A stretch of 64,000 nt of DNA from Bradyrhizobium canariense (GTDB lineage Bacteria > Pseudomonadota > Alphaproteobacteria > Rhizobiales > Xanthobacteraceae), in contig NZ_LT629750.1 of assembly GCF_900105125.1 (NCBI RefSeq), forward strand, positions 1,426,001-1,490,000, written 5' to 3'. This document shows, piece after piece, positions 28,357 through 37,356 of the stretch (within the stretch, counting starts at the first letter, position 1; the number at the start of each line of letters is the position of its first letter). A program made the translations under genes and the position numbers. A model generated the notes under the pieces. It had not been told where the DNA came from, did not search any database, and was given only the letters and a program-made list of their open reading frames with translations.

Positions 28357-31300
28357 TTGGCCGCACGTACCTCGACGGTACCGGTGCTGGTTCGGCCATA
28401 GCGCGAGGGATTATACATGTCCTCGACATAAGCCTGCGGCAGCACGTATTTGCCCGGCGACACCGCCCGCACCACATAGGCCACCGTGAACACCGACTTG
28501 TCGTTGGCGGCGCGATCGATGGCCGCGGTAAAGCGGTCGTCGCGGAATTCGGTATTTTGCGGCTCCTCGCCGTCCTCGATCCAGTCCAGCGTGCCGCTGT
28601 CGCCGGACGAAACCAGATGCGGATTATCGATCTCGAGGCCTGCGGGCAGATAATCCGAGACCATGATGTGACCGTATTCGGGCTTGGCTTCCGTGACCTT
28701 GAGAACGACGGCAAAGCGATCGTTCTGCTTGGCCTTGGAAACATCGGCCGGCTTGCCATCGAGCGTGAAGTAATTGCGCTCGATCTTGAAGCCGTTCGAC
28801 GCCGCCGGCTCCGGCGTGACCGGCGCGCCGCTCACCGACACCACCGCCTGCACCGGCGTATCGCCGGTATTGGTGATCTTGATCGGCTTGCCCTCCATCT
28901 CGGATGCCTTGTAGCTGCGATAGAGCGCCGTTTTGACCGGCGATCCGTCGACATCAAGCGTCAGCGATTCCTTTGCCAACGCGCGCGACGCCAGCACCAG
29001 CCAGGCATCTTCCTGGGTAGAGGTGTAAGGCGTCAGGCCGCGCGCCACTTCGACGCGCTCGACCGCCTGCGTCAGCGTTGCGTGCGGCGCGTTGCCTTCG
29101 CTGGCAAGCGAAACCAGTGCCGCGGCATCGCGCAGCGCGCTGCCATAGTCGGTCCGGCCGAATTCCAGCGTCGGTTTCGGCGAAAGGCTTTCGAGCGCGG
29201 CAGCATAGACCCGCTCCGCCCTTGCCTTGTCGCCGACCAGCGCCAGCGCCGCCGCCAGTTGCGACTTCGCGATCGAGGTCGCCAGATTGTCCAGCTTGGT
29301 ATCGGCGAGGTAGCGCAGGTCACCGATCGGCGCGGCGCCATTGCGGGCGAGCACATAAAGGCCGTAAGCGAGGTTGCGGCCGCCATCCTTTTCGGGCTCG
29401 TCCGCGTTCACGACCGAGTTGCGCACGCGATCGAGCGCGCTTTTGAACAGCACGTCCGGCACGGTAAATCCCTTTTCGCGGGCGCGGGTCAGGAAATCCG
29501 TGACATAGGCGTCGAGCCAGGCATCGTCGCCGCCGGCGGACCATAGCCCGAACGAGCCGTTCGAGCCCTGCCGCGCCAGCAGCCGATCGATCGCATCCTT
29601 GATGCGCTGATCCACCGCCGTATCCATCGCCAGATGCGCTCCCGCGGCGAGGTCGTTGACATACAGCAGCGGCATCGCGCGGCTGGTGATCTGTTCCGAA
29701 CATCCGTAGGGATAGCGATCCAGCGCCTTCAGGATCGTCGCCGCATCGAGCGCGGTGGAGAGACTGGCGGACAGGGAAACACTGCCGGTGCCCGGCACGA
29801 GGTCCGAGAACATATCGGATGTCAGGGTCAGGCTTTCACCCTTGGCAAGGGTGCGGATCGAGCGTCGTGCGAGGATTTGCGTCGCCGCCTTGACGTCAAG
29901 CGCATAATGCCGCGCCAGTGTCAGCCCGTTCGGACCCTTGATATCGACGTCGATAGCGGCGGTGCCGGTGCCGCTGGCATCCAGCGCCAGCGACATCGAG
30001 GTCCGCTGCTTGGCGGCGAGTTTCGCCGTGGTTGAGGGATTGCCGCTGACTTTGACGGGACCCGATGCCTTGACGCCGATGGTGTAATCGCCGGGCGCGC
30101 CTTCGACGTTGTCGAGATCGTAGCTCATGGTGCCGTGGTCGCCATTGAGCAGGAAGCGCGGCAACGTCGTCGTCAGCACCACCGGGTCGCGCACCGTGAC
30201 ATCGGTCGCGGCGCGGCCAAGCTTGGTCGCCGTCCACGCCACCGCCATCACCCGCGCGGTGCCGGCGAATTCCGGAATGTCGAAACTGATCTCGGCCGAG
30301 CCGTCGGCGCCGACCGTGACGATCCCGGAATAGAGCGCCAGCGGCTTCTGCGTCGGCGGGCTGCCCTGTAACTCTGCGCCGGCGGAATCGCCGCCGGTCC
30401 TGATCTGGCCGCGGGTGCCCTGCATGCCATCGATGAGCTGCCCGTAGAGATCGCGAATCTCCGACGTCAAACGGCGTTGGCCGAGATAATAGTCGTCCGG
30501 CGCCGGCGGCTTATAGTTGGTCAGGTTGAGAATGCCGACATCGACGGCGGCAACGACGATCTTTGCATCTTCGCCGGGACTTAAGCCGCCAAGTTTGACC
30601 GGTATCTTCAGTGTCGTGCCCGGACGCACCAAAGCTTGCGGCGACAGGCTCACGTCGAGCGTGCGGGTTTTCTTGTCGATGCCAAACCATTTCAGGCCGA
30701 TGGCTCGCCCGGGCATCCGAAGCGCTGCCGTATCAAGCGGCCGCCGCAGCGTCGCCACCACATAGGCGCCGGTGCCCCAGTCCTTGCCGACGGGAATTTT
30801 GACCTGGGATGTGCCTTCCTTGACGTCCGATGTCTGCGTCGTCAGCAGCCGGTCGCCGAGCACGTCGATGGTCAGCTTGCCGGCCGAGCGCGCGTTCACG
30901 GACACCGTCATGGTGTCACCGGATTGGTATTCCGGCTTGTCGATCGAGGTCTCCAACAGATCCGGCGTATCGGCACTGCCATCGGAATACCAGCCGACAT
31001 CGAACTGGACCGAGGTCAGCGGCCCATCGGCGTCGGCCGTCTTCACGTCAAGGCGATAGCGGCCCGGCTGCGGCGACAGCGTCACGCGTGACGGCTTGTC
31101 GGCGGCGACAATGAGATCGCCGTCCGCGACCCGCGTGGTCGATTTCACCGGCTCGTAATCCCAGGTCGAATTCTGGCGATACCATTGATAATGGGACTCG
31201 ATCTTCAGAAGCTCGTAGCGCAAGCCATCGCGCGCCAGCGGCTTGCCGTCGGGCGAGACGAACACGACGTCGAAAGCAGCCTTGTCGCCTTCCGCAACGT

Positions 31301-33557
31301 TCTTGTCGCCGAATAGCGGCTTCACGCCAATCATGGCCGCGCTGGGTGCGACTGGCAGCACGAGCTTGCGCTCGACCGTGCGTCCACCGGCTTCGGCCAT
31401 GCGGATGAATATCTGAGCCTCCTGTGGACGTGTCGACGTCGGCGGCTTTGCCAGACTCACTGGGAACGTCGCGACGCCATTGGCGTCCGACTCCGGCAGA
31501 TTTTCGATCGGCGTGCGCTCGTTGCTGGCGGTCTCCTCGTCGTCGACGCCGAACTGATAGCCGGGATAGCCCGGCCGGTCCGCAGCCTGCGTGACCAGCA
31601 TATCGCCTTCGAGCTGGAGCTCCGATGCCGGCGCGCCGTAGAGGAAATGACCGTCGACCTTAAGCTCTACCGGAACTTCAGCTTTGATCGACTGTTCCTT
31701 GCTGGACAGATCGAATTCGATCCGTTCCGGCACGTAATCCTCAACCATGAAGGTGGTTTCGCCGACCGGCGAAGCTTTGGGATCGGTGAAGGCCCGCACC
31801 CGCCAGGTCCCGGCCGGGACGGCGGAGTTGAGCGGCACCGCCAGGCTCCGTCCGCCGGCGCCCTGGTCGGGGAGCACCGCGCGGCGGAATTCCACACCAT
31901 CGGGACGCTCGATCACCAGCGTCAGCGGCCCGCCAGTGACGGCATTGCCCTGCCCGTCACGCAGCAGCGCGGTGAGATACACGGTCTCGTTGGAACGATA
32001 GACGCCGCGCTCGGCATAGACGAACGCATCGGCGCCGGCGGGCACCGCCCGCCCCGCGACCCCGCGGTCCGACAGGTCGAAAGCGTCGGTCTTCAGGCTG
32101 AGGAAGGCGTAGTCGGCTTTGTCGCTGGTCACCGTCAACAGCGCCGGCGACAGGCCGCCCTCGCCGCGCGCCAGCCCCGCCTCGAACAGCACGTGACCTG
32201 ACTCGTCGGTCTTGCGGGTCGCGAGAATTTCGTTGTTGCGTGCGATCAGCCGCACCTCGGCTTTCGCAACCGCATCGGTCGAGGCCAGCGAATTGACGAA
32301 CACATGGATCCCGTCATTCCCCGAGAATGCCGTGAGGCCGAGATCGGAAACGATGAACCACTGCGTCGCAAGCTGGCCGTCCTCATCGCTGCCCGGCCCC
32401 TTAGGCGCGGCGGTCATGACATAGACCCCCGGCTGCAAATCGCCGAGCGCCTGATCGACCGGAAACGCCGTCGTGACGTCCTGATTGAGCGTGGTCGCCG
32501 TGGCAAGCTCGCCCGACCAGACCTTCACGCCCCGTTCGCCGCCGAGATCGGACAACTGGTAAGAGCTGAGCGATTGCTGGAAATCGCTGCCGATCACCGT
32601 ATTGATCAGGTTGCGGTCGCCGATCCTGAATACATTCACGGTCACAGCCGGCGTATTGACGCTGACAAGCGGAATGCCGCGCTGGCCGGTGCGCGGCAGC
32701 ACATAGGCCCGTCCGGTGAAGCGCACGAACGGCTTGCGGTCGCGTACATAGATATTGAATTCGGCAGACTTCGGCAGGCTCTCCTTCACGGTCGACGGCA
32801 GGCCGGCGCGCAGATTGATGTTGTAGCGCTCGCCGTGCTTCAGGCCGTCGACGCAGAGCTGCTTTTCTTCCGACGAGAGCGCCGGCTTGTCGATGCCGGC
32901 CAGCGCTACGAACGGGGTAAAATCGGTGCGCTTGGCGAGGTCCTCGGAGAACTGGAAGCAGGCCCGCGGCGAGGCGGAGTCGGAATCCACGGTATAGTCG
33001 AGCAGGCGGAAGCCATGCTCATCACGCATTTTCTCATATTGGCCGCGCACGTCGGCGACTTCGCGCAGGTCGAGCGAGAGCCGCAGCGCATCCAGCGCGG
33101 GGCGCCACAGCTTGCGCTCGGACATCGCATGGCCGAGCACAGCAAGCGCATCCGCCTCGTCACCGGCGTTGCCGGCGCGCTGATAGGCGATGTAGGCCGC
33201 AGTCGAGGCGCGTTCCAGCAGGAAGGTCTCTTCGCTGCTGTTGGAGGGGCGGATCTGGAAGATGGTGCGCGCCAGTTTGAGCCAGTTGGCGCTGTCGTCA
33301 GGCGACGTGGCGGCAACTTGTCCGAGGATCTGCAGGCCGGTGCGGAAATCGTTGCGCCTGAAGGCGGCATCGGCGTCGGTTCGCAGGCTCGCCGGAGACT
33401 TGTTGACCGGCCCCGCCTCGCTCTTGATCTGGGCTTCCAGCTTGATCGCCGAATCGGCAAGATCGTCGCGTTTGAAGGCCTTGTCCGCCGCCTGCGCCGC
33501 CACCAGGCCAAACGCCAGCGTGGCGCAAAGTATTGCGGCCCGAACCAAACCGATCAT
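28353..33557 (-). CDS. Bacterial alpha-2-macroglobulin (thioester protease trap)
   Basis: The 1734-residue periplasmic protein has a signal peptide (MIGLVRAAILCATLAFGLVA, cut near AQA-A), a long series of MG beta-sandwich domains, and a thioester motif 'YPYGCSEQ' with Cys1286, inside an alpha-helical toroid domain. The thioester covalently traps proteases that cut the bait region. There is no lipobox, unlike E. coli YfhM, so it is probably soluble or only loosely membrane-associated. The ATG at 33557 begins the signal peptide, and the open frame upstream is not family-like. It is coupled to pbpC by a 4-base overlap. Confidence 0.93.
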   Translation of the reverse strand: MIGLVRAAILCATLAFGLVAAQAADKAFKRDDLADSAIKLEAQIKSEAGPVNKSPASLRTDADAAFRRNDFRTGLQILGQVAATSPDDSANWLKLARTIFQIRPSNSSEETFLLERASTAAYIAYQRAGNAGDEADALAVLGHAMSERKLWRPALDALRLSLDLREVADVRGQYEKMRDEHGFRLLDYTVDSDSASPRACFQFSEDLAKRTDFTPFVALAGIDKPALSSEEKQLCVDGLKHGERYNINLRAGLPSTVKESLPKSAEFNIYVRDRKPFVRFTGRAYVLPRTGQRGIPLVSVNTPAVTVNVFRIGDRNLINTVIGSDFQQSLSSYQLSDLGGERGVKVWSGELATATTLNQDVTTAFPVDQALGDLQPGVYVMTAAPKGPGSDEDGQLATQWFIVSDLGLTAFSGNDGIHVFVNSLASTDAVAKAEVRLIARNNEILATRKTDESGHVLFEAGLARGEGGLSPALLTVTSDKADYAFLSLKTDAFDLSDRGVAGRAVPAGADAFVYAERGVYRSNETVYLTALLRDGQGNAVTGGPLTLVIERPDGVEFRRAVLPDQGAGGRSLAVPLNSAVPAGTWRVRAFTDPKASPVGETTFMVEDYVPERIEFDLSSKEQSIKAEVPVELKVDGHFLYGAPASELQLEGDMLVTQAADRPGYPGYQFGVDDEETASNERTPIENLPESDANGVATFPVSLAKPPTSTRPQEAQIFIRMAEAGGRTVERKLVLPVAPSAAMIGVKPLFGDKNVAEGDKAAFDVVFVSPDGKPLARDGLRYELLKIESHYQWYRQNSTWDYEPVKSTTRVADGDLIVAADKPSRVTLSPQPGRYRLDVKTADADGPLTSVQFDVGWYSDGSADTPDLLETSIDKPEYQSGDTMTVSVNARSAGKLTIDVLGDRLLTTQTSDVKEGTSQVKIPVGKDWGTGAYVVATLRRPLDTAALRMPGRAIGLKWFGIDKKTRTLDVSLSPQALVRPGTTLKIPVKLGGLSPGEDAKIVVAAVDVGILNLTNYKPPAPDDYYLGQRRLTSEIRDLYGQLIDGMQGTRGQIRTGGDSAGAELQGSPPTQKPLALYSGIVTVGADGSAEISFDIPEFAGTARVMAVAWTATKLGRAATDVTVRDPVVLTTTLPRFLLNGDHGTMSYDLDNVEGAPGDYTIGVKASGPVKVSGNPSTTAKLAAKQRTSMSLALDASGTGTAAIDVDIKGPNGLTLARHYALDVKAATQILARRSIRTLAKGESLTLTSDMFSDLVPGTGSVSLSASLSTALDAATILKALDRYPYGCSEQITSRAMPLLYVNDLAAGAHLAMDTAVDQRIKDAIDRLLARQGSNGSFGLWSAGGDDAWLDAYVTDFLTRAREKGFTVPDVLFKSALDRVRNSVVNADEPEKDGGRNLAYGLYVLARNGAAPIGDLRYLADTKLDNLATSIAKSQLAAALALVGDKARAERVYAAALESLSPKPTLEFGRTDYGSALRDAAALVSLASEGNAPHATLTQAVERVEVARGLTPYTSTQEDAWLVLASRALAKESLTLDVDGSPVKTALYRSYKASEMEGKPIKITNTGDTPVQAVVSVSGAPVTPEPAASNGFKIERNYFTLDGKPADVSKAKQNDRFAVVLKVTEAKPEYGHIMVSDYLPAGLEIDNPHLVSSGDSGTLDWIEDGEEPQNTEFRDDRFTAAIDRAANDKSVFTVAYVVRAVSPGKYVLPQAYVEDMYNPSRYGRTSTGTVEVRAAK

Positions 33558-33852
33558 GACGGAGCTCCCTGCGCGGACAGACGCCGCGTCCCGAACAGAA
33601 ATGCGCGAAAAGGTGACGGACTCATGGCCAGGGAACAAGATGGCAAAAAGGTCGCATGCGACATGGCCGGAACAGGTCTCTGCCGCGCCGGCAACCGGTG
33701 CGACGCAGCGTTGTGGTAAGACAGACCGGACGACCGGTCCACCCGCCCTGCTTGGTCGACGGGTACACAAAAATGGTTCGGATGGACTTGGCGGCGAAGC
33801 GGATTTTTCATATTGGCCATGATATGAACGCCCGCCGATAGGGTCGCCGGAT

Positions 33853-33929
33853 GGTCCCATAGCTCAACTGGATAGAGTAACGGATTTCTACTCCGTGGGT
33901 TGCAGGTTCGAATCCTGCTGGGATCGCCA
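33853..33929 (+). tRNA. tRNA-Arg (anticodon TCT)
   Basis: The 77-nt gene has acceptor halves GGTCCCA and TGGGATC (one G-U pair), discriminator G and an encoded CCA. The anticodon arm is ACGGA-TTTCTAC-TCCGT with anticodon TCT, reading AGA. The T arm is TTCGAATCC. A broken tyrosine integrase follows 50 bases downstream, so its 3' end has served as an attachment site. Confidence 0.96.
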
Positions 33930-33978
33930 CTTCATCTACCGCTGCTAGTAATTTCAATACCTTGATCGTCATTTTGGC

Positions 33979-34600
33979 TCACCGGGTCAGCCGGTGAGCC
34001 AATTCCTGTTCCTGCAATGAGCTTCGCGGCGCCTTGCGCCATCCGAAGCCGGCCGCGGTAAACGGTTTTCCTTGTGCGGTCAGCAGGAACGTCAGGTGGT
34101 CACTCGACGGCATTGCGTCGATTGCCTCCTGCAGCATCGGCATGATCTCGTTGTTGAACGAACGCTTCGAACTTTGCGCACTCCGCGATTCCCAGGGATG
34201 ATGACCGTTGGTCTTGTTCATTTTGGCCTTCGTCACGCCCGCGAGCGGATCGACCTTGATCATGTCGAGAGACAGGCAGTGATCCAAAAAGCCGCGCATG
34301 GCTTTCTTCCAGTTGCGCGCGGCTACCGGCGTTTTGCCGCTGACGATGGCCTGCGTGGCAGACCGGTGCATCAGCGCAATGCGTTTATCGCCATGGTCCG
34401 CCTGAAGCGCTCGAGGATGGCGCGGCGCGTCTGCTGAGTACTTTCGGCGAGCGCCTTAACTGATCCCGAGCCGTAATAGCTGACCAATCCGGCTTTGACG
34501 GTGCCGGCAACTATGCGGCTGGTGACGATCTCGATGGCGCTTCCCCCGCCTTGAGCGCTGCTTCGCGCGCCTCCATGAACTCTCTGTCTAGAGCCTAATG
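33979..34600 (-). pseudogene. Tyrosine recombinase pseudogene, frameshifted and internally deleted
   Basis: Fragments in order on the minus strand read 'DREFMEAREAALKAG', 'GTVKAGLVSYYGSGSVKALA' continuing to 'TQQTRRAILERFR', then, after a frameshift near 34390, 'DKRIALMHRSATQAIVSGKT', 'VAARNWKKAMRGFLDHCLSL', 'MNKTNGHHPWE' and 'AIDAMPSSDHLTFLLTAQGK' with 'PFTAAGFG'. This is a rhizobial phage-type integrase with an earlier second frameshift near 34540. An internal deletion after 'GHHPWE' removes the first catalytic Arg region, and the end lacks the H-x-x-R and Tyr. Its 3' end faces the 3' end of tRNA-Arg, the usual geometry for an integrated element. The residual 130-codon open frame is not expected to be functional. 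Confidence 0.82.
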
Positions 34601-34630
34601 GAACATTGCGCTACTCGAGGTGTTGTCTCC

Positions 34631-34710
34631 GTATCACCCGCCCACCTTCGGTATCTACTGGTGACTGAGAGTATCGTGCTCCCGCCCGATGACGGAGCAG
34701 CACTATGCCC
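34631..34710 (+). repeat. Duplicated 5' leader, copy A (before Crp/Fnr gene)
   Basis: The stretch aligns with 35480-35559: both have TATCACC, a CC-rich stretch, an identical GGTGACTGAGAGT, then CTCCCGCCC and a purine-rich ribosome site before an ATGCC start. The conserved block precedes two unrelated genes, so it looks like a shared promoter or 5'-UTR module. Confidence 0.6.
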
Positions 34711-35394
34711 AACTCGCCACAAATTCATGGTGCAAAAGAGTTCGATCCGCTGACTTTCCTTAGCCGGGATGGGGCCGGAAAGACGATCGGGCGATACCAG
34801 AAAAATCAGAAGATTTTCAGTCAGGGAGACGTCGCCGACACGGTCTTTTTCATCCGTAACGGCAAGGTCAAGCTTACAGTCGTTTCCGTACACGGCAGGG
34901 AAGCGGTCATCGGCTTATTGAGAGAGAGTCAGTTCTTTGGCGAAGGATGTCTCAACGGGGCGAAATTGCGAGGCGCGACGAGCCATGCCGTGGAAGAGTG
35001 TCTGATCACCTCTATCACAAAGACCGCAATGCTTGCGGTTCTAGCCAAAGAACCGAAGTTCTCCGCGTTCTTCTTGGCGTATCTGTTGTCCCGAAACAGC
35101 CGGATAGAAGATGATTTGATCGACCAGTTGTTCAATTCCAGCGAAAGGCGCCTGGCGCGCCTCCTTCTGCTTCTGGCGAACTTCGGCAAGGAAGGCGGCC
35201 CGGTGCCTATCCCGGTGACCCTTAGTCAAGAAACACTGGCTGAAATGATCGGCACCACTCGATCGCGGGTGAGCTTTTTCATGAACAAATTTAGAAAAAA
35301 GGGATTCATCAATTACAACGGGAAAATCGAAGTTCATCGTTCGCTGCTGGACGCGGTGTTGCGGGACAAGCCTCAGATAAGAGAGGATGAGTAA
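34705..35394 (+). CDS. Crp/Fnr-family transcriptional regulator
   Basis: The 229-residue protein has an N-terminal cyclic-nucleotide-binding-type barrel ('IFSQGDVADTVFFIRNGKVK', then 'VIGLLRESQFFGEGCLNG') and a C-terminal winged helix with 'LSQETLAEMIGTTRSRVSFF' followed by 'MNKFRKKGFI'. The barrel lacks an obvious Fnr-type cluster of N-terminal Cys, so it is not an iron-sulfur oxygen sensor of the FNR type. A GACGGAG ribosome site lies before the ATG. It is the first intact gene of the accessory patch. A near-perfect CRP-type palindrome occurs 1.7 kb downstream at 37058, a candidate target. Confidence 0.88.
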   Translation: MPNSPQIHGAKEFDPLTFLSRDGAGKTIGRYQKNQKIFSQGDVADTVFFIRNGKVKLTVVSVHGREAVIGLLRESQFFGEGCLNGAKLRGATSHAVEECLITSITKTAMLAVLAKEPKFSAFFLAYLLSRNSRIEDDLIDQLFNSSERRLARLLLLLANFGKEGGPVPIPVTLSQETLAEMIGTTRSRVSFFMNKFRKKGFINYNGKIEVHRSLLDAVLRDKPQIREDE

Positions 35395-35479
35395 AAGCGC
35401 GCCAGGCTCACGACTTAATTTTCCTCACGAAGGTGAGCACTATTGATCAGCGCACCATATTTCGGCGAGTCATGGTGGT

Positions 35480-35559
35480 CTATCACCGCCCCATCTTGGC
35501 ATCCATCGGTGACTGAGAGTTCTGTAACGCTCCCGCCCAAGTCAGGTGAGCATCATGCC
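35480..35559 (+). repeat. Duplicated 5' leader, copy B (before zinc-ribbon gene)
   Basis: This second copy of the leader is described under 34631-34710. It contains the identical 13-base GGTGACTGAGAGT and ends in a ribosome site (AGGTGAG) just before the ATG of the small zinc-ribbon-like gene. Confidence 0.6.
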
Positions 35560-35776
35560 ATCACCAGCAGTCTTGTTCGATTCAAGCCGCATAACAATTC
35601 AGCCCCACCCTTGTCCCAAATGCTTGGGGCCAATGGTCCTGACACGTATCAATCCCTCGCGGATCGGATTCGAGTTGCGCACGTTTCAAGGCGTCAACTG
35701 CGATCATACCGACAAGGTCGTCAGTGAGACCAAGTCGATGAGGTGGTTTTCTTCCGGACTGCGAGCTCCTGTCTAG
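35555..35776 (+). CDS. Small zinc-ribbon-like protein
   Basis: The 73-residue protein contains 'HPCPKCLGPMVLTRI' and 'GVNCDHTDKVVSETKSMRW', a compact zinc-ribbon pattern I associate with small bradyrhizobial proteins of unknown function. A four-Cys ribbon would need two C-x2-C pairs. The first is complete, but the second has Gly where the first Cys is expected (GVNC), so metal binding may be impaired. The ATG at 35555 follows AGGTGAG. A GTG nine bases upstream is less likely. Confidence 0.65.
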   Translation: MPSPAVLFDSSRITIQPHPCPKCLGPMVLTRINPSRIGFELRTFQGVNCDHTDKVVSETKSMRWFSSGLRAPV

Positions 35777-35812
35777 CGGGAGAACCCGACCTCCAACATA
35801 AGGAACTAGGCG

Positions 35813-35989
35813 ATGGAGAATTTCATCCACCAAGAAAACCTGGCCCTATACAGGCGGCGACTCGCGGAGCCGCAGGACGAAGCGCAACGCAAGCTGCTCT
35901 TGAAGCTCATCGCGGAGGAGGAGGCGAACTGTCCTATTCTCCGGTCCTCAAGTCCCGGAAACGACCCCAGCTCAGGGGAGCTTTGCTGA
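35813..35989 (+). CDS. Small helical protein (MENF type)
   Basis: This 58-residue frame begins MENFIHQENLALYRRRLAEP and continues with 'RKLLLKLIAEEEA', a charged two-helix small protein of a kind common in bradyrhizobia, with no known function. AGGAACTAGG lies before the ATG. The last 18 residues (CPILRSSSPGNDPSSGELC) look unlike the helical part, so the true family end may be nearer residue 38 and the tail acquired by stop loss. It follows the zinc-ribbon gene by 36 bases and may be cotranscribed. Confidence 0.6.
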   Translation: MENFIHQENLALYRRRLAEPQDEAQRKLLLKLIAEEEANCPILRSSSPGNDPSSGELC

Positions 35990-36284
35990 GCGACGCTGCG
36001 AAAACGTTGCCGAACACAGAAAGTGTCACACGCAGGTGTGGCAAGGCAGCCCGCTCAAGCCCCAACAGCGCTGCCTCCGCGTACTGGCCAGCTCCGCCCG
36101 CTCGCCGCGCGAGACCATGGTCTGCGGCTCGAGCGTTGCTGGCTCATCCTCAACGCCCGTTGCGACCGGGAGCGGGAAATCGGTGTCAGGTGTTACACCT
36201 CATAGTAAAGCAATCCTTAACTCGGTGTTGGTATCGTTACTCGTGTCCGGGTGGTGACCGCCCGGCTGAACGGGAGCGGACATC
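35990..36284. other. Intergenic region in accessory patch
   Basis: No protein family or RNA was recognised here, and the open frames crossing it are compositionally unlike genes. Its 3' end (GACCGCCC to GGGAGCGGACATCATGCC) weakly resembles the ends of the duplicated leaders at 34631 and 35480. Confidence 0.35.
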
Positions 36285-36914
36285 ATGCCCGTCGAGATGC
36301 TGACATATGCCGGACTAGGCGAAAGGCTCAAAATCTCCCCTGAAGCCGCAAGGGCGCTGGTGAAGCGACAAAGATTGCCGCGCTCCCGCTCCAACGATGG
36401 CAAGACGCTGGTACAGGTCGATCTCACCGAAATCACCCATTCCCCTGTCTCTCGGGGACCCCAAGCACAGGCCGGTCACCAGGTGGTCACCGCCCTAAAC
36501 CAAAAAATTGAGACGTTGCAGGCAGAACTGATCGAGATGGAGGCCATAGCCAGCGGCCACCGGGCTGACTTTGAAAGAGAGTGTGAGCGGACGAACAAGC
36601 TTTTGGCTGAACTGCTCAAGGCCAGCGCTCAAACTATGGCATCTCGGGAGAAGGCGGCCCTGCTCGAAGGCAAGCTATCGGTGCTAACGCTGCCTTGGCG
36701 GCGTCGGCTGGCGATGCTGTCACCCCTGCCCTCCCCCAAGCGGCCTCCATCGCGCGCGAGAGCGTCGGACGCATTGCCCGATAATCAAACTCGCTTGGGA
36801 CATTGGCCTTCAGGCGGCATCCTCAAGGCGCTTGGCAATCTTAAGGCGTTTGGCAATCTTCGCGATCGTGGCACGGCTGCAGCCGGTGGGCTCGGGGGCC
36901 AGCCATCTGGTTAA
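36285..36914 (+). CDS. Putative HTH/coiled-coil DNA-binding protein
   Basis: The first 50 residues (MLTYAGLGERLKISPEAARA, then LVKRQRLPRSRSNDGKTLVQ) look like a winged-helix or excisionase-like DNA-binding motif. Residues about 65-140 form a predicted coiled coil (LNQKIETLQAELIEMEAIAS, then ADFERECERTNKLLAELLKA). Similar proteins sit near mobile elements in rhizobia and are annotated only as hypothetical. From about residue 145 the sequence becomes Pro/Arg/Gly-rich, probably because the normal stop after 'WRRRLA' has been lost and the frame runs on. GGGAGCGG precedes the ATG. Function unknown. Confidence 0.6.
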   Translation: MPVEMLTYAGLGERLKISPEAARALVKRQRLPRSRSNDGKTLVQVDLTEITHSPVSRGPQAQAGHQVVTALNQKIETLQAELIEMEAIASGHRADFERECERTNKLLAELLKASAQTMASREKAALLEGKLSVLTLPWRRRLAMLSPLPSPKRPPSRARASDALPDNQTRLGHWPSGGILKALGNLKAFGNLRDRGTAAAGGLGGQPSG

Positions 36915-37057
36915 GCGATGATACTGATTTCGATATCGTCGCCTCGGCGCTGAAAACGCTCCAAGCGGGCTTCTTTAATCGCAGAGATCATCAGACGTAG
37001 GCAGTCCGCAAACCGCCACCGCACGCCGGTTGGAATCCCAATCTCGTTGAACCGGGC

Positions 37058-37073
37058 TGTGATCTAAATCACG
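37058..37073 (+). promoter_or_regulatory. CRP-type palindrome
   Basis: TGTGATCTAAATCACG matches the CRP consensus TGTGA-N6-TCACA at 9 of 10 conserved positions. It lies 56 bases before the start of the small gene at 37129, in the range for an activator or repressor site. The Crp/Fnr regulator at 34705 is a nearby candidate binder, but a chromosomal CRP homologue is equally possible. Confidence 0.5.
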
Positions 37074-37128
37074 CTTGGATCCCGAGCGAAATGATAGCGT
37101 GGTGATGATCAAACGACGGGGTTCGATC

Positions 37129-37326
37129 ATGCCCGCCATATTCGACTTCCTCTACCGCGAATACTGCCGTGCCCGCCTCGCCGAAATGCGGAAACAGCTT
37201 CTTCTGATCTCGAACCGTGAGGTTGCAGAAGCGAATTGCGATGTCAGCCAGCTTGGCGGCTCCGATGGTCAGGATAGCGATTTTGGCGACGATAGCACAA
37301 CCACACAGCACGAAGCTCGCCACTGA
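37129..37326 (+). CDS. Small hypothetical protein (FDFLYREYC type)
   Basis: The 65-residue protein starts MPAIFDFLYREYCRARLAEM and continues with 'RKQLLLISNREVAEANCDVS'. The N-terminal amphipathic helix with aromatic and Arg residues resembles a class of short bradyrhizobial proteins of unknown role. The C-terminal third is Asp/Ser/Thr-rich (GGSDGQDSDFGDDSTTT) and could be disordered. An ATG 21 bases upstream (MIKRRGSI) is an alternative start. A CRP-type palindrome lies upstream, so expression may respond to a Crp/Fnr protein. Confidence 0.55.
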   Translation: MPAIFDFLYREYCRARLAEMRKQLLLISNREVAEANCDVSQLGGSDGQDSDFGDDSTTTQHEARH

Positions 37327-37356
37327 GCAGGCGACGCCGAAAGGTCTGGGCTTCGG

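Noticed and set aside
32304..33719. 471-codon plus-strand frame opposite alpha-2-macroglobulin
   Set aside because: It is antisense to the signal peptide and first domains of the macroglobulin; Arg/Gly-rich and without family features.
36810..36913. Minus-strand frame ending EPTGCSRATIAKIAKRLK, like a resolvase HTH
   Set aside because: The match is only about 20 residues with an 18-base tandem duplication inside, no catalytic domain, and it overlaps a better-supported plus-strand gene. It may be a tiny remnant but is too weak to call.
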